DNA of 64,000 nucleotides from CAVTWD01 sp963738325 (lineage in GTDB: Bacteria > Actinomycetota > Acidimicrobiia > Acidimicrobiales > Ilumatobacteraceae): positions 1,116,001-1,180,000 of the forward strand of contig CAVTWD010000001.1 in assembly GCA_963738325.1 (NCBI GenBank), given 5' to 3'. Position 1 is the stretch's first letter. Each line of letters opens with the position of its first letter. This document shows, piece by piece, positions 33,060 to 42,578 of this stretch. The notes beneath the pieces are model-generated. The model ran no database searches. It saw nothing but the letters and a program-made list of their open reading frames with translations, and was not told the origin of the DNA. A program made the position numbers and the translations under genes.

Positions 33060-33473
33060 TCAGGAGCCCGATCCGGGTTCGCGTACGGACACGCCGACGA
33101 TCGCCTCCGCCTCGATCTCCACCTTCCACGCCGGGTTCAGGAGGGCTTTGACCACGAGCGTCGTGTTGGCGGGACGCACCTCCGCGAACACCTCGCCGTG
33201 AACACGCCCGACCGCCTCGAAGTCAGCGGCGTCGACGAGGTAGACGCGCGTGCGCACGACGTCGGCGAAGCCTGTGCCGGCTTCGTCCAGGGCGGCGCCG
33301 ATGATCTCGAAGCACTGGCGGGCCTGGACCCCCGGGTCCGGGTCGACGGCGCCGTCGGGCCACTGCGGCGCGGTGCCGGCGACCACGACGCGGTCGCCCA
33401 CCCGCACCGCCCGGCTGTAGCCGACGATCAGCTCCCACGGGGAGCCCGACGAGATCAACTGGCGGTCGCCCAT
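33060..33473 (-). CDS. RidA family protein
   Basis: A 137-residue member of the RidA/YjgF/UK114 family, trimeric enzymes that hydrolyse reactive enamine or imine intermediates, or act in ring-cleavage pathways. Seen are SRAVRVGDRVVVAGTAP near residue 20, the DVVRTRVYLVDAADFEAVGRVHGEVF helix and the C-terminal KVEIEAEAIVG. The conserved arginine sits in DVVRTRVYL. The ATG 33473 start gives normal family length. It is 25 bases downstream-side of the FAD subunit start, on the same strand, and so may be the first gene of that operon. Confidence 0.9.
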   Translation of the reverse strand: MGDRQLISSGSPWELIVGYSRAVRVGDRVVVAGTAPQWPDGAVDPDPGVQARQCFEIIGAALDEAGTGFADVVRTRVYLVDAADFEAVGRVHGEVFAEVRPANTTLVVKALLNPAWKVEIEAEAIVGVSVREPGSGS

Positions 33474-33593
33474 CTCTCCGACCTTAGAGATCGCTGCGAA
33501 CCCTGAGAGGTCCCTGCGAACCCGCCGTCGCGCTGGTGCCCGGGCCGGGGTGACCGGTAGCGTCGGCCCCAGCCCCATCCCGGAGGAGGCGCC

Positions 33594-34295
33594 GTGGCCG
33601 TGGTCGCTCCGTCGAGGCCGACGCAGGGCCCGGCGCTCACCATCCTCGGCCGTCAGGGCTCGGGCAAAGGCACGCAGGCCGCGCGCCTCACCGAGCACTT
33701 CGGCCTCGTGCACCTGTCGACGGGCGATCTGTTGCGGGAGGCGGTGGCGGCTGGGACGCCGCTCGGCCAGCGCGTGCGTCGCGACCTCGACGCGGGACGG
33801 CTCGTGGCCGACGACGTCATGCTCGACGTGGTGCGGGATGATCTGGATGACGCCGAGGTCCGTCGCCGTGGCTTCGTCCTCGATGGCTACCCCCGAACCC
33901 CTGAGCAGCTGGACGACCTGCTCCGGTTGCTCGGCCCACGCGGCCTCGACGCCGCCATCCTGCTCGACGTTCCCCTGGCCGAGGTCCACCGCCGTCTCAT
34001 CGCACGTCGCGTCTGCACCCGCTGCGGGGCCTCGATCCTCGCTCCGAACGGGGAAGACACCGTGCCCTGCTCGGTGTGCGGGGGCGTCGCCGTCCGCCGT
34101 CCCGACGACACGCCCGATGCCATCGAGCGGCGGTTGGCCACCTACGAAGCCGAGGCCCGGCCTCTCGTCGCCGCGCTGGAGCGGCGCGGCATCCTCGTCG
34201 AGGTCGACGCCACAGGCTCACCCGACGAGGTGTTCGAGCGGCTGTTACGGGCGTTGCGCACCGTGGTGTGGGGCGCCGGCGAAGCAGTCCGCTGA
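33594..34295 (+). CDS. adk: adenylate kinase
   Basis: A 233-residue adenylate kinase (ATP + AMP to 2 ADP). The P-loop is LGRQGSGKGTQAA near residue 18, the AMP-binding STGDLLREAV and FVLDGYPRT follow, and the LID carries a zinc site with cysteines in CTRCG and PCSVCGG. The zinc LID marks the long form found in many Gram-positive bacteria. GTG 33594 starts after a short purine-rich stretch. The C terminus is slightly longer than usual. The gene stands alone here rather than in the ribosomal secY-adk-map cluster, so it may be a second adenylate kinase of the cell (inference). Confidence 0.88.
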   Translation: MAVVAPSRPTQGPALTILGRQGSGKGTQAARLTEHFGLVHLSTGDLLREAVAAGTPLGQRVRRDLDAGRLVADDVMLDVVRDDLDDAEVRRRGFVLDGYPRTPEQLDDLLRLLGPRGLDAAILLDVPLAEVHRRLIARRVCTRCGASILAPNGEDTVPCSVCGGVAVRRPDDTPDAIERRLATYEAEARPLVAALERRGILVEVDATGSPDEVFERLLRALRTVVWGAGEAVR

Positions 34296-34505
34296 CGCGA
34301 CGCGGCCGGCCGGCCACAGAGCGCATCGCGACGCAACTGGAACGCGCGCCCGCTGTGGAAGCCGCGTCGGGCACGGGTAGGGTGACGCTCGCCACACGGC
34401 GAATGTGGCAGCCGTCACAGAACTTGGCGTCACCGAACGTCACAACAGGGGCAAGCCCAGTCGCGTCAACGGGCCGAGCGTCTTGATCAATCAGGGGGAA
34501 TCCAC

Positions 34506-36257
34506 GTGGAGCACGTCCACCGCCGGGCCCGTCATCGGCCGGGCCCGTTCATCGCTGCTGGCCTCGTGGCCATGTCGCTCGTCGCCGCGGCGTGCGGCAG
34601 CAGCGCGAGCAACTCGGCCAACACGACCTCGGGCGGGGCTGTCACGACCGCCGCGGGAGGCGGGAACGCGTCGACGACGGTCAGCACCGCGGCACCGGCG
34701 CCGTCGACCACGGCGGCGCCCCAACCGGGCGGGAAGCTGGTCTTCGCCGTCGAAGCCGAGGCGGCACAACCGTGGACGCCGGCCAACGTCCAGTGTGACT
34801 CTCCCTGCCAGGTGCGGGCCCGCACGTTCTTCGAGCCGCTCGCCGCCCTCGACGCGACGACCAAGAAGGTCGAGCCCTACCTCGCCCAGAGCATCACGGC
34901 GAACGCCAACTCGACGGTCTTCACGGTGAAGCTCCGGCCGGGCGTCACGTTCAGTGACGGCACGTCACTCAACTCCGACGTGGCCGTCGACAACATAAAC
35001 CGCGCCCGCAAGTCCTTCCTGGTCGGCGCCGCCCTCGCCGACCTCGCCAACGTGACGAAGGTCGACGACCTCACCTTCACCATCACCACCAAGGTGCCGT
35101 GGTACGACTTCCCGTACTACATGACCGGCCAGGGCTTCTTCATGGCCTCCTCGAAGTGGCTGGCGGCCGTCGACAAGGACCCCAACCTGGCCGCCAAGCC
35201 GATTGGCACGGGTCCGTTCATCATGCAGTCCTACACGCCCGGCCAGGGCATGGTCGTCACGAAGAACCCGGACTACTGGCGCAAGGCCGAGGGCATCCCC
35301 TACCTCGACGAGATCGACTTCCGGGTCATCCCCGACGCCACCACACGGTTGAACGCGCTCAAAGCCGGGGACATCGACATGATGCAGACCGACGACGGCC
35401 TGAGCATCAAGAAGCTGCGGACGGACAAGAGCCTCTCGATGGTCGAACAGAGCCAATATGGCGAGACGTTCTACATCATGTTGAACGTCGGGCAGGCCGG
35501 TTCACCGTTGCAAGACCAAGGCTTCCGCTGCGGCCTCACCGCGGCCATCGACACGAAGGTGATCTCGCAAGCCATTGACGGTGGCATCCTGCCCATCGCC
35601 AACGGCCCGTTCTCGCCCGGCCAGATCGGCCACCTCGACAACAGCGGCAACCAGCAGTACGACCCGGCCAAGGCCAAGCAGCTCATCGCCGCCTACACCG
35701 CGGCGCACGGCGGCCAGAAGCCGAAGATCATCTACTCGACGATCAACGACCAGCAGTCCCTACGGCTGGCCGAGCTCGTGCAGCAGTTCTGGTCGGCCGC
35801 CGGCGTCGACGTGCAGATCGTCCAGATGGACCAGTCGAAGCTGATCACCAACGCGCTGCTGGGCGACCCGCAGTTCAACGCCTTCGGCTGGCGCAACCAC
35901 GCGGGGCTCTCGCTCGACAACCAGTACTTCTGGTGGAGCTCGCAGAACGCCCAACCACCCGGGCAGCTCGCCCTCAACTTCGGGCGCCTGAAGGACCCGG
36001 TCATCGATCAGCTCCTGGCCAAGAACCGCAGCGAACCCGACCCGGCCAAGCGCGAGCAGTACGCCGACCAGGTCAACCAGGAGTTCGCCAAGCAGTGCTG
36101 GATCATCCCGACGCGGTGGGTGATCTGGGGCATCCCCGGCAAGCCCAGCATCCAGGGGATCGGCCAGTCGACGTTCCCCGGTGGGAAGGGACTGCTCGCC
36201 GACGGGGCCGGGTTCCCAGGCCAGGTCTGGTTCAACAGCATCTGGGTCAAGAAGTAG
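34506..36257 (+). CDS. peptide/nickel-type ABC transporter substrate-binding lipoprotein
   Basis: A 583-residue extracytoplasmic binding protein of family 5 (DppA/OppA). It begins with a basic stretch and a hydrophobic segment FIAAGLVAMSLVAAAC whose cysteine is the lipidation site, then a low-complexity linker. The domain signature VTFSDGTSLNSDVAVDNINRAR lies near residue 145, with GTGPFIMQSYTPGQGMVVTKNPDYW near 235. GTG 34506 follows AGGGGGA. It is the first gene of a five-gene transporter operon to 40409. A 210-base gap before it probably carries the promoter. The ligand, peptide or other, is not predictable. Confidence 0.93.
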   Translation: MEHVHRRARHRPGPFIAAGLVAMSLVAAACGSSASNSANTTSGGAVTTAAGGGNASTTVSTAAPAPSTTAAPQPGGKLVFAVEAEAAQPWTPANVQCDSPCQVRARTFFEPLAALDATTKKVEPYLAQSITANANSTVFTVKLRPGVTFSDGTSLNSDVAVDNINRARKSFLVGAALADLANVTKVDDLTFTITTKVPWYDFPYYMTGQGFFMASSKWLAAVDKDPNLAAKPIGTGPFIMQSYTPGQGMVVTKNPDYWRKAEGIPYLDEIDFRVIPDATTRLNALKAGDIDMMQTDDGLSIKKLRTDKSLSMVEQSQYGETFYIMLNVGQAGSPLQDQGFRCGLTAAIDTKVISQAIDGGILPIANGPFSPGQIGHLDNSGNQQYDPAKAKQLIAAYTAAHGGQKPKIIYSTINDQQSLRLAELVQQFWSAAGVDVQIVQMDQSKLITNALLGDPQFNAFGWRNHAGLSLDNQYFWWSSQNAQPPGQLALNFGRLKDPVIDQLLAKNRSEPDPAKREQYADQVNQEFAKQCWIIPTRWVIWGIPGKPSIQGIGQSTFPGGKGLLADGAGFPGQVWFNSIWVKK

Positions 36258-36292
36258 GAACGCCCAAGAGGGGACGCGAAGGGTAGGTCCCG

Positions 36293-37339
36293 TTGCTCGA
36301 CGTGCTTCAGTGGATCTGGAGGATCCTGGTCTGGGGCGTGCTGATCGGGGCCGGAGTGGTGGTCGTAGTGGGGCTGTTCACGTCCCACTACGTCCGCCAG
36401 AGGGTCCTCCAGCTCGTCGTCGTGCTCTTCGCGGTGACGCTGCTCACGTTCAGCCTCTTGCGCTTCATCGACCAACGCCCCGAGATCACGATCGCCGGGC
36501 TCGGCGCTACGCCCGAACAGCTCCAGCAGGTCCGCCACGAGTGGGGCCTCGACCAGCCCATCCCGGTCCAGTACGTGAAGTGGTTGGGCAAGGTGTTCAC
36601 CGGCGACCTCGGCCGGTCGTCCTCGTTCAACGTGCCCGTCAGTGACCTCATCAACGAGCGGCTGCCGGTGTCGCTCGTGCTGATGTTCTACGCGCTCACC
36701 CTCTCTTTGCTCATCGCCATCCCGCTCGGGGTGCTCACCGCGTACCGCGCCAACACCATCACCGATCGGTCGGTCAGCACCGTGTCGTTCGCGTTGCTGT
36801 CGCTGCCCTCCTACATCACGGGCGTGCTGCTCGTCTTCCTGTTCGCGCTCAAGCTCGGCTGGTTACCGGCGCAGTCGGTGTACGTCTCGTTCTTCGACGA
36901 CCCGGTCGAGCACATCCGCAACATGCTCCTGCCGACGATCACATTGGCCGTAGCCGAGGTGGCGATCTTCCAGCGCCTTCTGCGGGCGGACATGGTGGCG
37001 ACGCTGCAGAACGACTTCATCACGTTGGCCCGGGCCAAGGGCATGCCGACCCGACGCATCCTGTTCCGCCACGCCCTTCGGCCCTCCACCTTCTCGCTGA
37101 TCACGGCGGCCGCGGTCAACGTCGGCGCGCTCATCGGCGGGGCGGTCATCGTCGAGGACATCTTCGGCCTGCCCGGCATGGGCTCGCTCACGGTCGAGGC
37201 GGTGTCTCGGCGCGACTTCCTCGTGGTGCAGGTGTGCGTCGTGATCTTCGCCGTGGTCTTCGTGCTCGCGAACTTCGTCGTCGACGTCCTCTACTCCGTC
37301 ATCGACCCCAGGATCCGCCATGCCCGAGCGTTCACCTAA
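36293..37339 (+). CDS. ABC transporter permease (DppB/OppB type)
   Basis: A 348-residue permease starting at TTG 36293. An extra N-terminal hydrophobic helix (LQWIWRILVWGVLIGAGVVVVVGLF) precedes the normal DppB start YVRQRVLQLVVVLFAVTLLTFSLL. The large extracytoplasmic region with ATPEQLQQVRHEWGLDQPIPVQYVKWLGKVF is typical, as is the EAA loop TLARAKGMPTRRILFRHALRPS. It forms the membrane channel with the DppC-like protein. The stop at 37339 lies after an ATG at 37320 that could start the next gene. Confidence 0.92.
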   Translation: MLDVLQWIWRILVWGVLIGAGVVVVVGLFTSHYVRQRVLQLVVVLFAVTLLTFSLLRFIDQRPEITIAGLGATPEQLQQVRHEWGLDQPIPVQYVKWLGKVFTGDLGRSSSFNVPVSDLINERLPVSLVLMFYALTLSLLIAIPLGVLTAYRANTITDRSVSTVSFALLSLPSYITGVLLVFLFALKLGWLPAQSVYVSFFDDPVEHIRNMLLPTITLAVAEVAIFQRLLRADMVATLQNDFITLARAKGMPTRRILFRHALRPSTFSLITAAAVNVGALIGGAVIVEDIFGLPGMGSLTVEAVSRRDFLVVQVCVVIFAVVFVLANFVVDVLYSVIDPRIRHARAFT

Positions 37340-37419
37340 CGCCGCCACGCTCATCACCGACGCCCCGGTGCAGCTGATGCAGGAGGCCGTCGACGATCTG
37401 TCGCCGCGTCGCCGGCGAG

Positions 37420-38259
37420 GTGGCCGATGAGGGTCGTCCCCGCCGTCCGCTCCAAATTGCGTTCTGGGTCGCCGCCATCTGGCTGGCCGGCCTCACCTTC
37501 GTGGCCGTCTTCGCCGACTTCCTGCCCTTCGTGAACTCGTACTCCTCGTCCGACTACAACGCGCTCCAGCAGCCCCCCTCCTCGCAGCACTGGTTCGGCA
37601 CCGACGCATTGGGCCGCGACATCTTCAGCCGATCCGTCTACGGCGCCCGCATGTCTCTCGCCATCGCCGGGTCCTCGATCGTGATCGGCCTCACCATCGG
37701 TGCGGTGCTCGGCCTGCTGGCCGGCTTCTACCGCAAGGGCGTCGACCCCGTCATCTCCACGGCGATGGACATCATGCTCGCCTTCCCCGCGCTGATCCTG
37801 GCGCTCGCCATCGTGACCTTCCGCGGGCACAGCGCCCCGAACGTGGTCCTGGCCCTCTCCATCCTGTCGATCCCGCCCCTCACCCGCATCGTGCGGGCCA
37901 GCACGCTCGTCTACGCCGGGCGCGAGTTCGTCACCGCGGCCCGGAGTCTCGGGGCGAAGACCCGCCGGGTCCTGTTCCGGGAGATCCTCCCCAACGTCGT
38001 ACCGAGCATGCTCTCCTTCGCGCTCACGGGGTTGGCGGTGCTGATCATCGCCGAGGGCGCGCTCGCCTTCCTCGGCCAGAGCGTGCCGCCTCCCATCCCG
38101 ACGTGGGGCAAGCTGATCGACGAGGGCCGCCAAGACCTCGACGTCGCCTGGTGGGTCTCGCTCCTGCCCGCCGCGATGATGTTCGTCACCATCCTCGCCT
38201 TCAACATCCTCGGCGACGTGTTCGCCAAGCGCTTCGACATCCGGGAGAGCCTCCTGTGA
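37420..38259 (+). CDS. ABC transporter permease (DppC/OppC type)
   Basis: A 279-residue permease with six hydrophobic segments. It has the DppC landmarks PPSSQHWFGTDALGRDIFSRSVYGARMSL near residue 47 and the EAA loop AARSLGAKTRRVLFREILPNVVPS. Start GTG 37420. An ATG at 37320 opens a different frame (MPERSPNAATLITDAP) which would fit as a longer N terminus if a base near 37400 were misread; this cannot be settled. The stop overlaps the next GTG as GTGA. Confidence 0.92.
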   Translation: MADEGRPRRPLQIAFWVAAIWLAGLTFVAVFADFLPFVNSYSSSDYNALQQPPSSQHWFGTDALGRDIFSRSVYGARMSLAIAGSSIVIGLTIGAVLGLLAGFYRKGVDPVISTAMDIMLAFPALILALAIVTFRGHSAPNVVLALSILSIPPLTRIVRASTLVYAGREFVTAARSLGAKTRRVLFREILPNVVPSMLSFALTGLAVLIIAEGALAFLGQSVPPPIPTWGKLIDEGRQDLDVAWWVSLLPAAMMFVTILAFNILGDVFAKRFDIRESLL

Positions 38260-39326
38260 CGACGACGCCGCGGCGCGATCTCGTGCGTCCCGAAAGCGGG
38301 GTGCTGCTCGAGGTCACCGACTTGCGCACGTATTTCCGCACGTCGCGGGGTCGCGTCAGGGCGGTCGATGGTGTCAGCTTCGTCCTGGAGCGGGGGCGCA
38401 CGCTCGGCATCGTGGGCGAGTCGGGCTCGGGGAAGACCATCCTGTCCCGCTCGATCATGGGGCTGCTGCCGAAGCGCAACGTCGAGCGGTACGGCTCGAT
38501 CAGGTTCGAAGGACGGGAGATCTCGACCCTGGAGAACAAAGAGATGGCCAGAGTGTGGGGCACCGAGATGGCCATGGTCTTCCAGGACCCGATGACGTCA
38601 CTGAACCCGGTGATGAAGGTCGGCAACCAGATCGGCGAGTCGCTCACGTACCACCTGAAGATGCCCAAGTCCGAGGCCAGGGCGACGGCCGAGCGGCTCC
38701 TCGCCGACGTCGGCATCCCCGAGCCGCGCCGGCGCCTCGACGAGTACCCCCACCAGCTGTCGGGCGGCATGCGCCAGCGGGTCACCATCGCCATCGCGCT
38801 CGCCTGCGGCCCCACGTTGCTCTTCGCCGACGAGCCCACCACCGCGCTCGACGTCACGGTGCAAGCTCAGATCCTCGACCTCCTCGCCGACCAGCAGCGC
38901 GACCGGAACATGTCGATGATCCTCGTCACCCACGACCTGGGGGTGGTGGCCGGCCGCACCGACGACATCGGCGTGATGTACGCCGGCAAGCTCGTCGAGA
39001 AGGCCCCGACCAAGGTGCTGTTCGCCAACATGAAGATGCCCTACACCGAGGCCTTGGTACGCAGCATCCCGAAGCTCGAGAACGCCAGCCACACCAAGCT
39101 CGACATCATCGCCGGCCGCCCGCCCGACCTCGTCAACCCGCCGGCCGGGTGCCGTTTCGCCGACCGCTGCCCCTACGCGCGCGAGCGCTGCCGGGAGGAG
39201 GAGCCGCCGCTCACGGAGGCCGAGACGCCCGGGCACGTCTACGCGTGCTGGTATCCCGTCGGCTCGCCCGAGTACCACGAGACGTTGGCCCAACGCGGCG
39301 CCCTGGCCGCCACTGGGCTCGGCTGA
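38256..39326 (+). CDS. oligopeptide ABC transporter ATP-binding protein (DppD type)
   Basis: A 356-residue ATPase. Walker A GESGSGKTILSRSIMG lies near residue 50, the Q-loop AMVFQDPMTSLNP, the signature QLSGGMRQRVTIAIAL, Walker B LLFADEPTTALD and switch histidine VTHDLGVV. The C-terminal oligopeptide-transporter domain has the cysteine-rich CRFADRCPYARERC, which in some relatives binds an iron-sulfur cluster. It is coupled to the permease gene and separated from the second ATPase by 33 bases. Confidence 0.94.
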   Translation: MTTTPRRDLVRPESGVLLEVTDLRTYFRTSRGRVRAVDGVSFVLERGRTLGIVGESGSGKTILSRSIMGLLPKRNVERYGSIRFEGREISTLENKEMARVWGTEMAMVFQDPMTSLNPVMKVGNQIGESLTYHLKMPKSEARATAERLLADVGIPEPRRRLDEYPHQLSGGMRQRVTIAIALACGPTLLFADEPTTALDVTVQAQILDLLADQQRDRNMSMILVTHDLGVVAGRTDDIGVMYAGKLVEKAPTKVLFANMKMPYTEALVRSIPKLENASHTKLDIIAGRPPDLVNPPAGCRFADRCPYARERCREEEPPLTEAETPGHVYACWYPVGSPEYHETLAQRGALAATGLG

Positions 39327-39359
39327 GATGAGCACCATCGACCGCGGGGACGGGGGCTG

Positions 39360-40409
39360 ATGGCCGGCAGCGGCGACGCCCATCTGCGCCCCGAGGGGGA
39401 GGCGCTCCTGCGGGTCAAGGACCTCGTGGTCGAGTTCCCCGTCGGGCGCACCGGCCTGAAAGTCAACGCAGTGTCGGGCATCTCCTTCGACGTGCTGCCC
39501 GGCGAGACGCTCGGCCTCGTGGGCGAGTCGGGCTGTGGGAAGTCGACCACCGGCCGGGCCGTGATGCAGCTACCCCGGCCGACGAGCGGCAGCGTCGTGT
39601 TCGACGGGCAGGAGCTCACCACCCTCAAGGCCGAAGCCATGCGGCAGCTGCGGACCAACGTGCAGATGATCTTCCAGGACCCGATCTCCTCGCTCAACCC
39701 GCGGCGCAAGGTGAGCGACATCGTGCAGGAACCGCTCGAGATCTGGAACGTCGGGACGAAGGCGGATCGCACCGTCAAGGTCGCGCAGGTGCTGGAGGAG
39801 GTGGGCATCGACCCCGCCGTCGCCGCCGAGCGCCGCCCGCACCAGTTCTCGGGCGGCCAGTGCCAGCGGATCTGCATCGCCCGCGCCCTCGTCCTCAACC
39901 CCCGCATGTTGATCTGCGACGAGCCCGTCTCGGCGCTCGACGTGAGCGTGCAGGCACAGGTCCTGAACCTGCTCGAGGAGCTGAAGGTCCGCCACGGCCT
40001 GACCATGGTCTTCATCGCCCACGACCTGGCGGTGGTGAAGAACATCAGCGACCGGGTGTGCGTCATGTACCTCGGCAAGGTGTGCGAGGTGGCCGGGGCC
40101 GACGAGCTGTACCGAGCGCCCGCGCACCACTACACGAGCGCGCTGCTGAACGCCATCCCGGTGCCCGACCCCACGGTGCGCCCCGACTCGGACAGCCGCA
40201 TCAAAGGCGAGCTGCCCTCGCCGCTGTTCCCGCCGACGGGCTGTCGGTTCCGCACCCGCTGCCCGGCCGCGCAACAACGCTGCTCGGTGGAAGAGCCGCG
40301 CCTGCGGCTCATCGGGGAGGGTCACTACGTCGCCTGCCACTTCCCGATCGGGCACCCGGAAGCACCGCTCGGCAACGGTGACGGCGCGCCAGGGCCGTCA
40401 CCGGCCTGA
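39360..40409 (+). CDS. oligopeptide ABC transporter ATP-binding protein (DppF type)
   Basis: A 349-residue ATPase partner. Walker A is GESGCGKSTTGRAVM near residue 57, the Q-loop QMIFQDPISSLNP, the signature FSGGQCQRICIARAL, Walker B MLICDEPVSALD and the switch IAHDLAVVKNISD. The C-terminal CRFRTRCPAAQQRC is the family's cysteine cluster. ATG 39360 overlaps the stop of a 10-codon frame from ATG 39328 (MSTIDRGDGG), which may be a leader or the true start if a base is missing. It is the last gene of the importer operon. Confidence 0.93.
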   Translation: MAGSGDAHLRPEGEALLRVKDLVVEFPVGRTGLKVNAVSGISFDVLPGETLGLVGESGCGKSTTGRAVMQLPRPTSGSVVFDGQELTTLKAEAMRQLRTNVQMIFQDPISSLNPRRKVSDIVQEPLEIWNVGTKADRTVKVAQVLEEVGIDPAVAAERRPHQFSGGQCQRICIARALVLNPRMLICDEPVSALDVSVQAQVLNLLEELKVRHGLTMVFIAHDLAVVKNISDRVCVMYLGKVCEVAGADELYRAPAHHYTSALLNAIPVPDPTVRPDSDSRIKGELPSPLFPPTGCRFRTRCPAAQQRCSVEEPRLRLIGEGHYVACHFPIGHPEAPLGNGDGAPGPSPA

Positions 40410-40453
40410 ACAGTCATCCGGTGCCCCCGTCGCTCGCCGGTACCGTGCCGGCC

Positions 40454-41338
40454 ATGACGGCCGTCGCTCCCCCGCTCGACCTGCGGCGGACGGTGGCGGT
40501 GCATCGCCAGGGAGGGCGTGACCCGACCATGCGCGTGCGTGGCGACGAGTTGTGGCTCGCCTCCCGCACGCCGGACGGCCCGGGCACGCTGCACGTGTGT
40601 CTGCGCGAGGGTCAGCGGCAGGTCGAAGGTTGGGGTTGCGGTGGTGACTGGTTGAAGGCCGGTGTCCCCGCGCTGCTCGGCGACCTCGACGACCCGCGCG
40701 GGTTCCGGCCGGAGCATCCCGTGGTGCGAGCCGCCGCCCACCGCCATCCCGGGATCAGGATCGGGCGCTCGGGCCTCGTCCTACCGGCCCTCGTCGCCGC
40801 CGTCGTGGCGCAGCGGATCACCTCGATCGAAGCGGTGCGGGGCTGGGCGGCGCTGTGCCGCGACCTGGGGGGGGCCGCCCCCGGACCAGGGGGTCTCCTC
40901 CTCCCGCCCGACCCGCCGCGTCTGGCGGCGCAGCCGTCGTGGTGGTACCACCGTCGAGGCATCGAGGGGCGGCGCGCCGCCACGCTGCAGCGGGTGGGAC
41001 GCCTGGCCGAACGCCTGCAGGAGATCACCGCCATGCCGATCGGTGACGCGTGGGCGCGGTTGCTCGCCGTGCCCGGGATCGGGCGGTGGACGGCGGCCGA
41101 GGTGGCGGGGAGCGCGCTCGGCGACGCAGATGCCGTGCCCGTGGGCGACTACCACCTCCCCCACGTCGTCACGTGGGCGCTGGCGGGCGAGGCGCGCGGC
41201 GACGACGCCCGGATGCTCGAGCTTCTCGCGCCCTTCGCAGGCCATCGAGGGCGCGTGATCCGCCTCCTCGTCGCGGACGGGCACCGCCCGCCGCGCTTCG
41301 GTCCTCGGCGGCCCATCACGCCGATCGCCCGCTGGTAG
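40454..41338 (+). CDS. DNA-3-methyladenine glycosylase 2 / AlkA-like DNA glycosylase
   Basis: A 294-residue helix-hairpin-helix DNA glycosylase that removes alkylated bases. The hairpin and catalytic aspartate are LLAVPGIGRWTAAEVAGSALGDADAVPVGDYHLP near residues 205-235, with Asp in GDYHLP. The preceding helical region VLPALVAAVVAQRITSIEAVRGW is the typical N-terminal end of the glycosylase domain. The protein carries a poorly conserved N-terminal beta domain as in AlkA. ATG 40454 gives the normal family length. It stands 11 bases before the mannosyltransferase gene and is not obviously related to it. Confidence 0.9.
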   Translation: MTAVAPPLDLRRTVAVHRQGGRDPTMRVRGDELWLASRTPDGPGTLHVCLREGQRQVEGWGCGGDWLKAGVPALLGDLDDPRGFRPEHPVVRAAAHRHPGIRIGRSGLVLPALVAAVVAQRITSIEAVRGWAALCRDLGGAAPGPGGLLLPPDPPRLAAQPSWWYHRRGIEGRRAATLQRVGRLAERLQEITAMPIGDAWARLLAVPGIGRWTAAEVAGSALGDADAVPVGDYHLPHVVTWALAGEARGDDARMLELLAPFAGHRGRVIRLLVADGHRPPRFGPRRPITPIARW

Positions 41339-41349
41339 CGTCGCCGCCC

Positions 41350-42578
41350 GTGCGTGTGGAGGAGGCTCGCACCTCGTCGAGCAGCCCGGGGGAGGCAGAC
41401 GAGGCAGCACCGGTCTCGCCGGCGCTCGGCGCGGACACCGCCGCCGAGAAGCGGGCCGCGTGGATCCGGGCGCTCGTCCAGGGGGGCGTGGCCTTCGTCG
41501 CGTCGCGGGTCATGGTGTTGCTGGCCGCGGGGATCGTGGCCGCGACCAAGCAGCCGCGGCCCCACTCGGCCTTGCGCCCGATGCTCGACGTGCTCACGTC
41601 GTGGGACGGTCTCTGGTACCTCGAGGTGGTGCGGCGGGGCTACCCGCGCTCGGTGCCTGCCCCGGTCAACTTCTTCCAGCTCGAGGCCCGCACCGCGTTC
41701 TTCCCCGTCTACCCCTGGCTCGTGCGCGCCGCCGACCGCGTGCTGCCCGGAGGCGACACCGTAGCCGCCCTCGCCGTCAACGCCGTCCTCGGCGTCGCCT
41801 TCGTGCTCCTCGTGGGCCTGCTCACCCGGCAGATCTTCAACGAGCGCGTCGCCGGGCGCGCCATGGTGCTCGCCTGCCTGTTCCCCGGCAGCTTCGTGCT
41901 CTCGTTCACCTACAGCGAGCCGGCCATGCTCGTGCTCGCCGCCGCGTGCCTGCTGGCCCTCCTCCGCCACCGCTGGATCCTCGCTGGCCTCCTCGCCGGG
42001 CTCGCCACCGCCACCCGCCCGAACGCCGTCGCCCTCGTGGCCGCGTCGCGGTGGCTGCCTTCCTCGCCATCCGCCGCGAGCGGGACTACAAGTCGCTGCT
42101 CGCCGTGGTGATGTCGCCCATCGGCTTCGTCGCCTACATGGCCTTCCTGTGGCACCACACCGGGGAGGCGACGGTGTGGTTCCGCGTGCAGCAGCAGGCC
42201 TGGAACGAGGGCGCCAGCTACGGCTGGACCGCGATCAAGAGCATCGGCGACTTCATGATCCACCCGCTCGGCTCGGCTGGGAAGCTCATCACCACGTTGT
42301 GCGTCGTCGCCGTCCTCGCGCTGTTGGTCGCGCTCTGGAAGGCGCGCCTGCCTGCTCCCGTCGTCGCCTACACCCTCATCGTCATCGGGTTGATGCTGCT
42401 GCCGGCGACGGTGACAGCCCGGCCCCGCTTCATCTACACCGCCTTCCCGCTGTTGATCGCGCTGGCCGCCGCCTGGCCCGACGACGACCCCGACTGGTGG
42501 GGGATGCTCCTCGCGCTCTGCGGCGCCGGGCTGGTCGGGGTCGTCGTGACCTACGGCCTCCTCGCGGCCATTCCGTGA
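41350..42578 (+). CDS. PIG-V-like mannosyltransferase, with a frameshift
   Basis: A polytopic glycosyltransferase (GT-C fold) of about 409 residues if repaired. SWDGLWYLEVVRRGYP near residue 80 and ARTAFFPVYPWLVR near 115 are the PIG-V signatures. It would transfer a sugar from a polyprenyl-phosphate donor at the outer face of the membrane. The first frame runs to ATATRPNAVALVA, then a single-base deletion near CGCG (42042-42050) shifts to VAVAAFLAIRRERDYKSLL, and it continues to the end. GTG 41350 is the start and its stop overlaps the next GTG (GTGA). It opens the envelope-polysaccharide locus. Confidence 0.8.
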
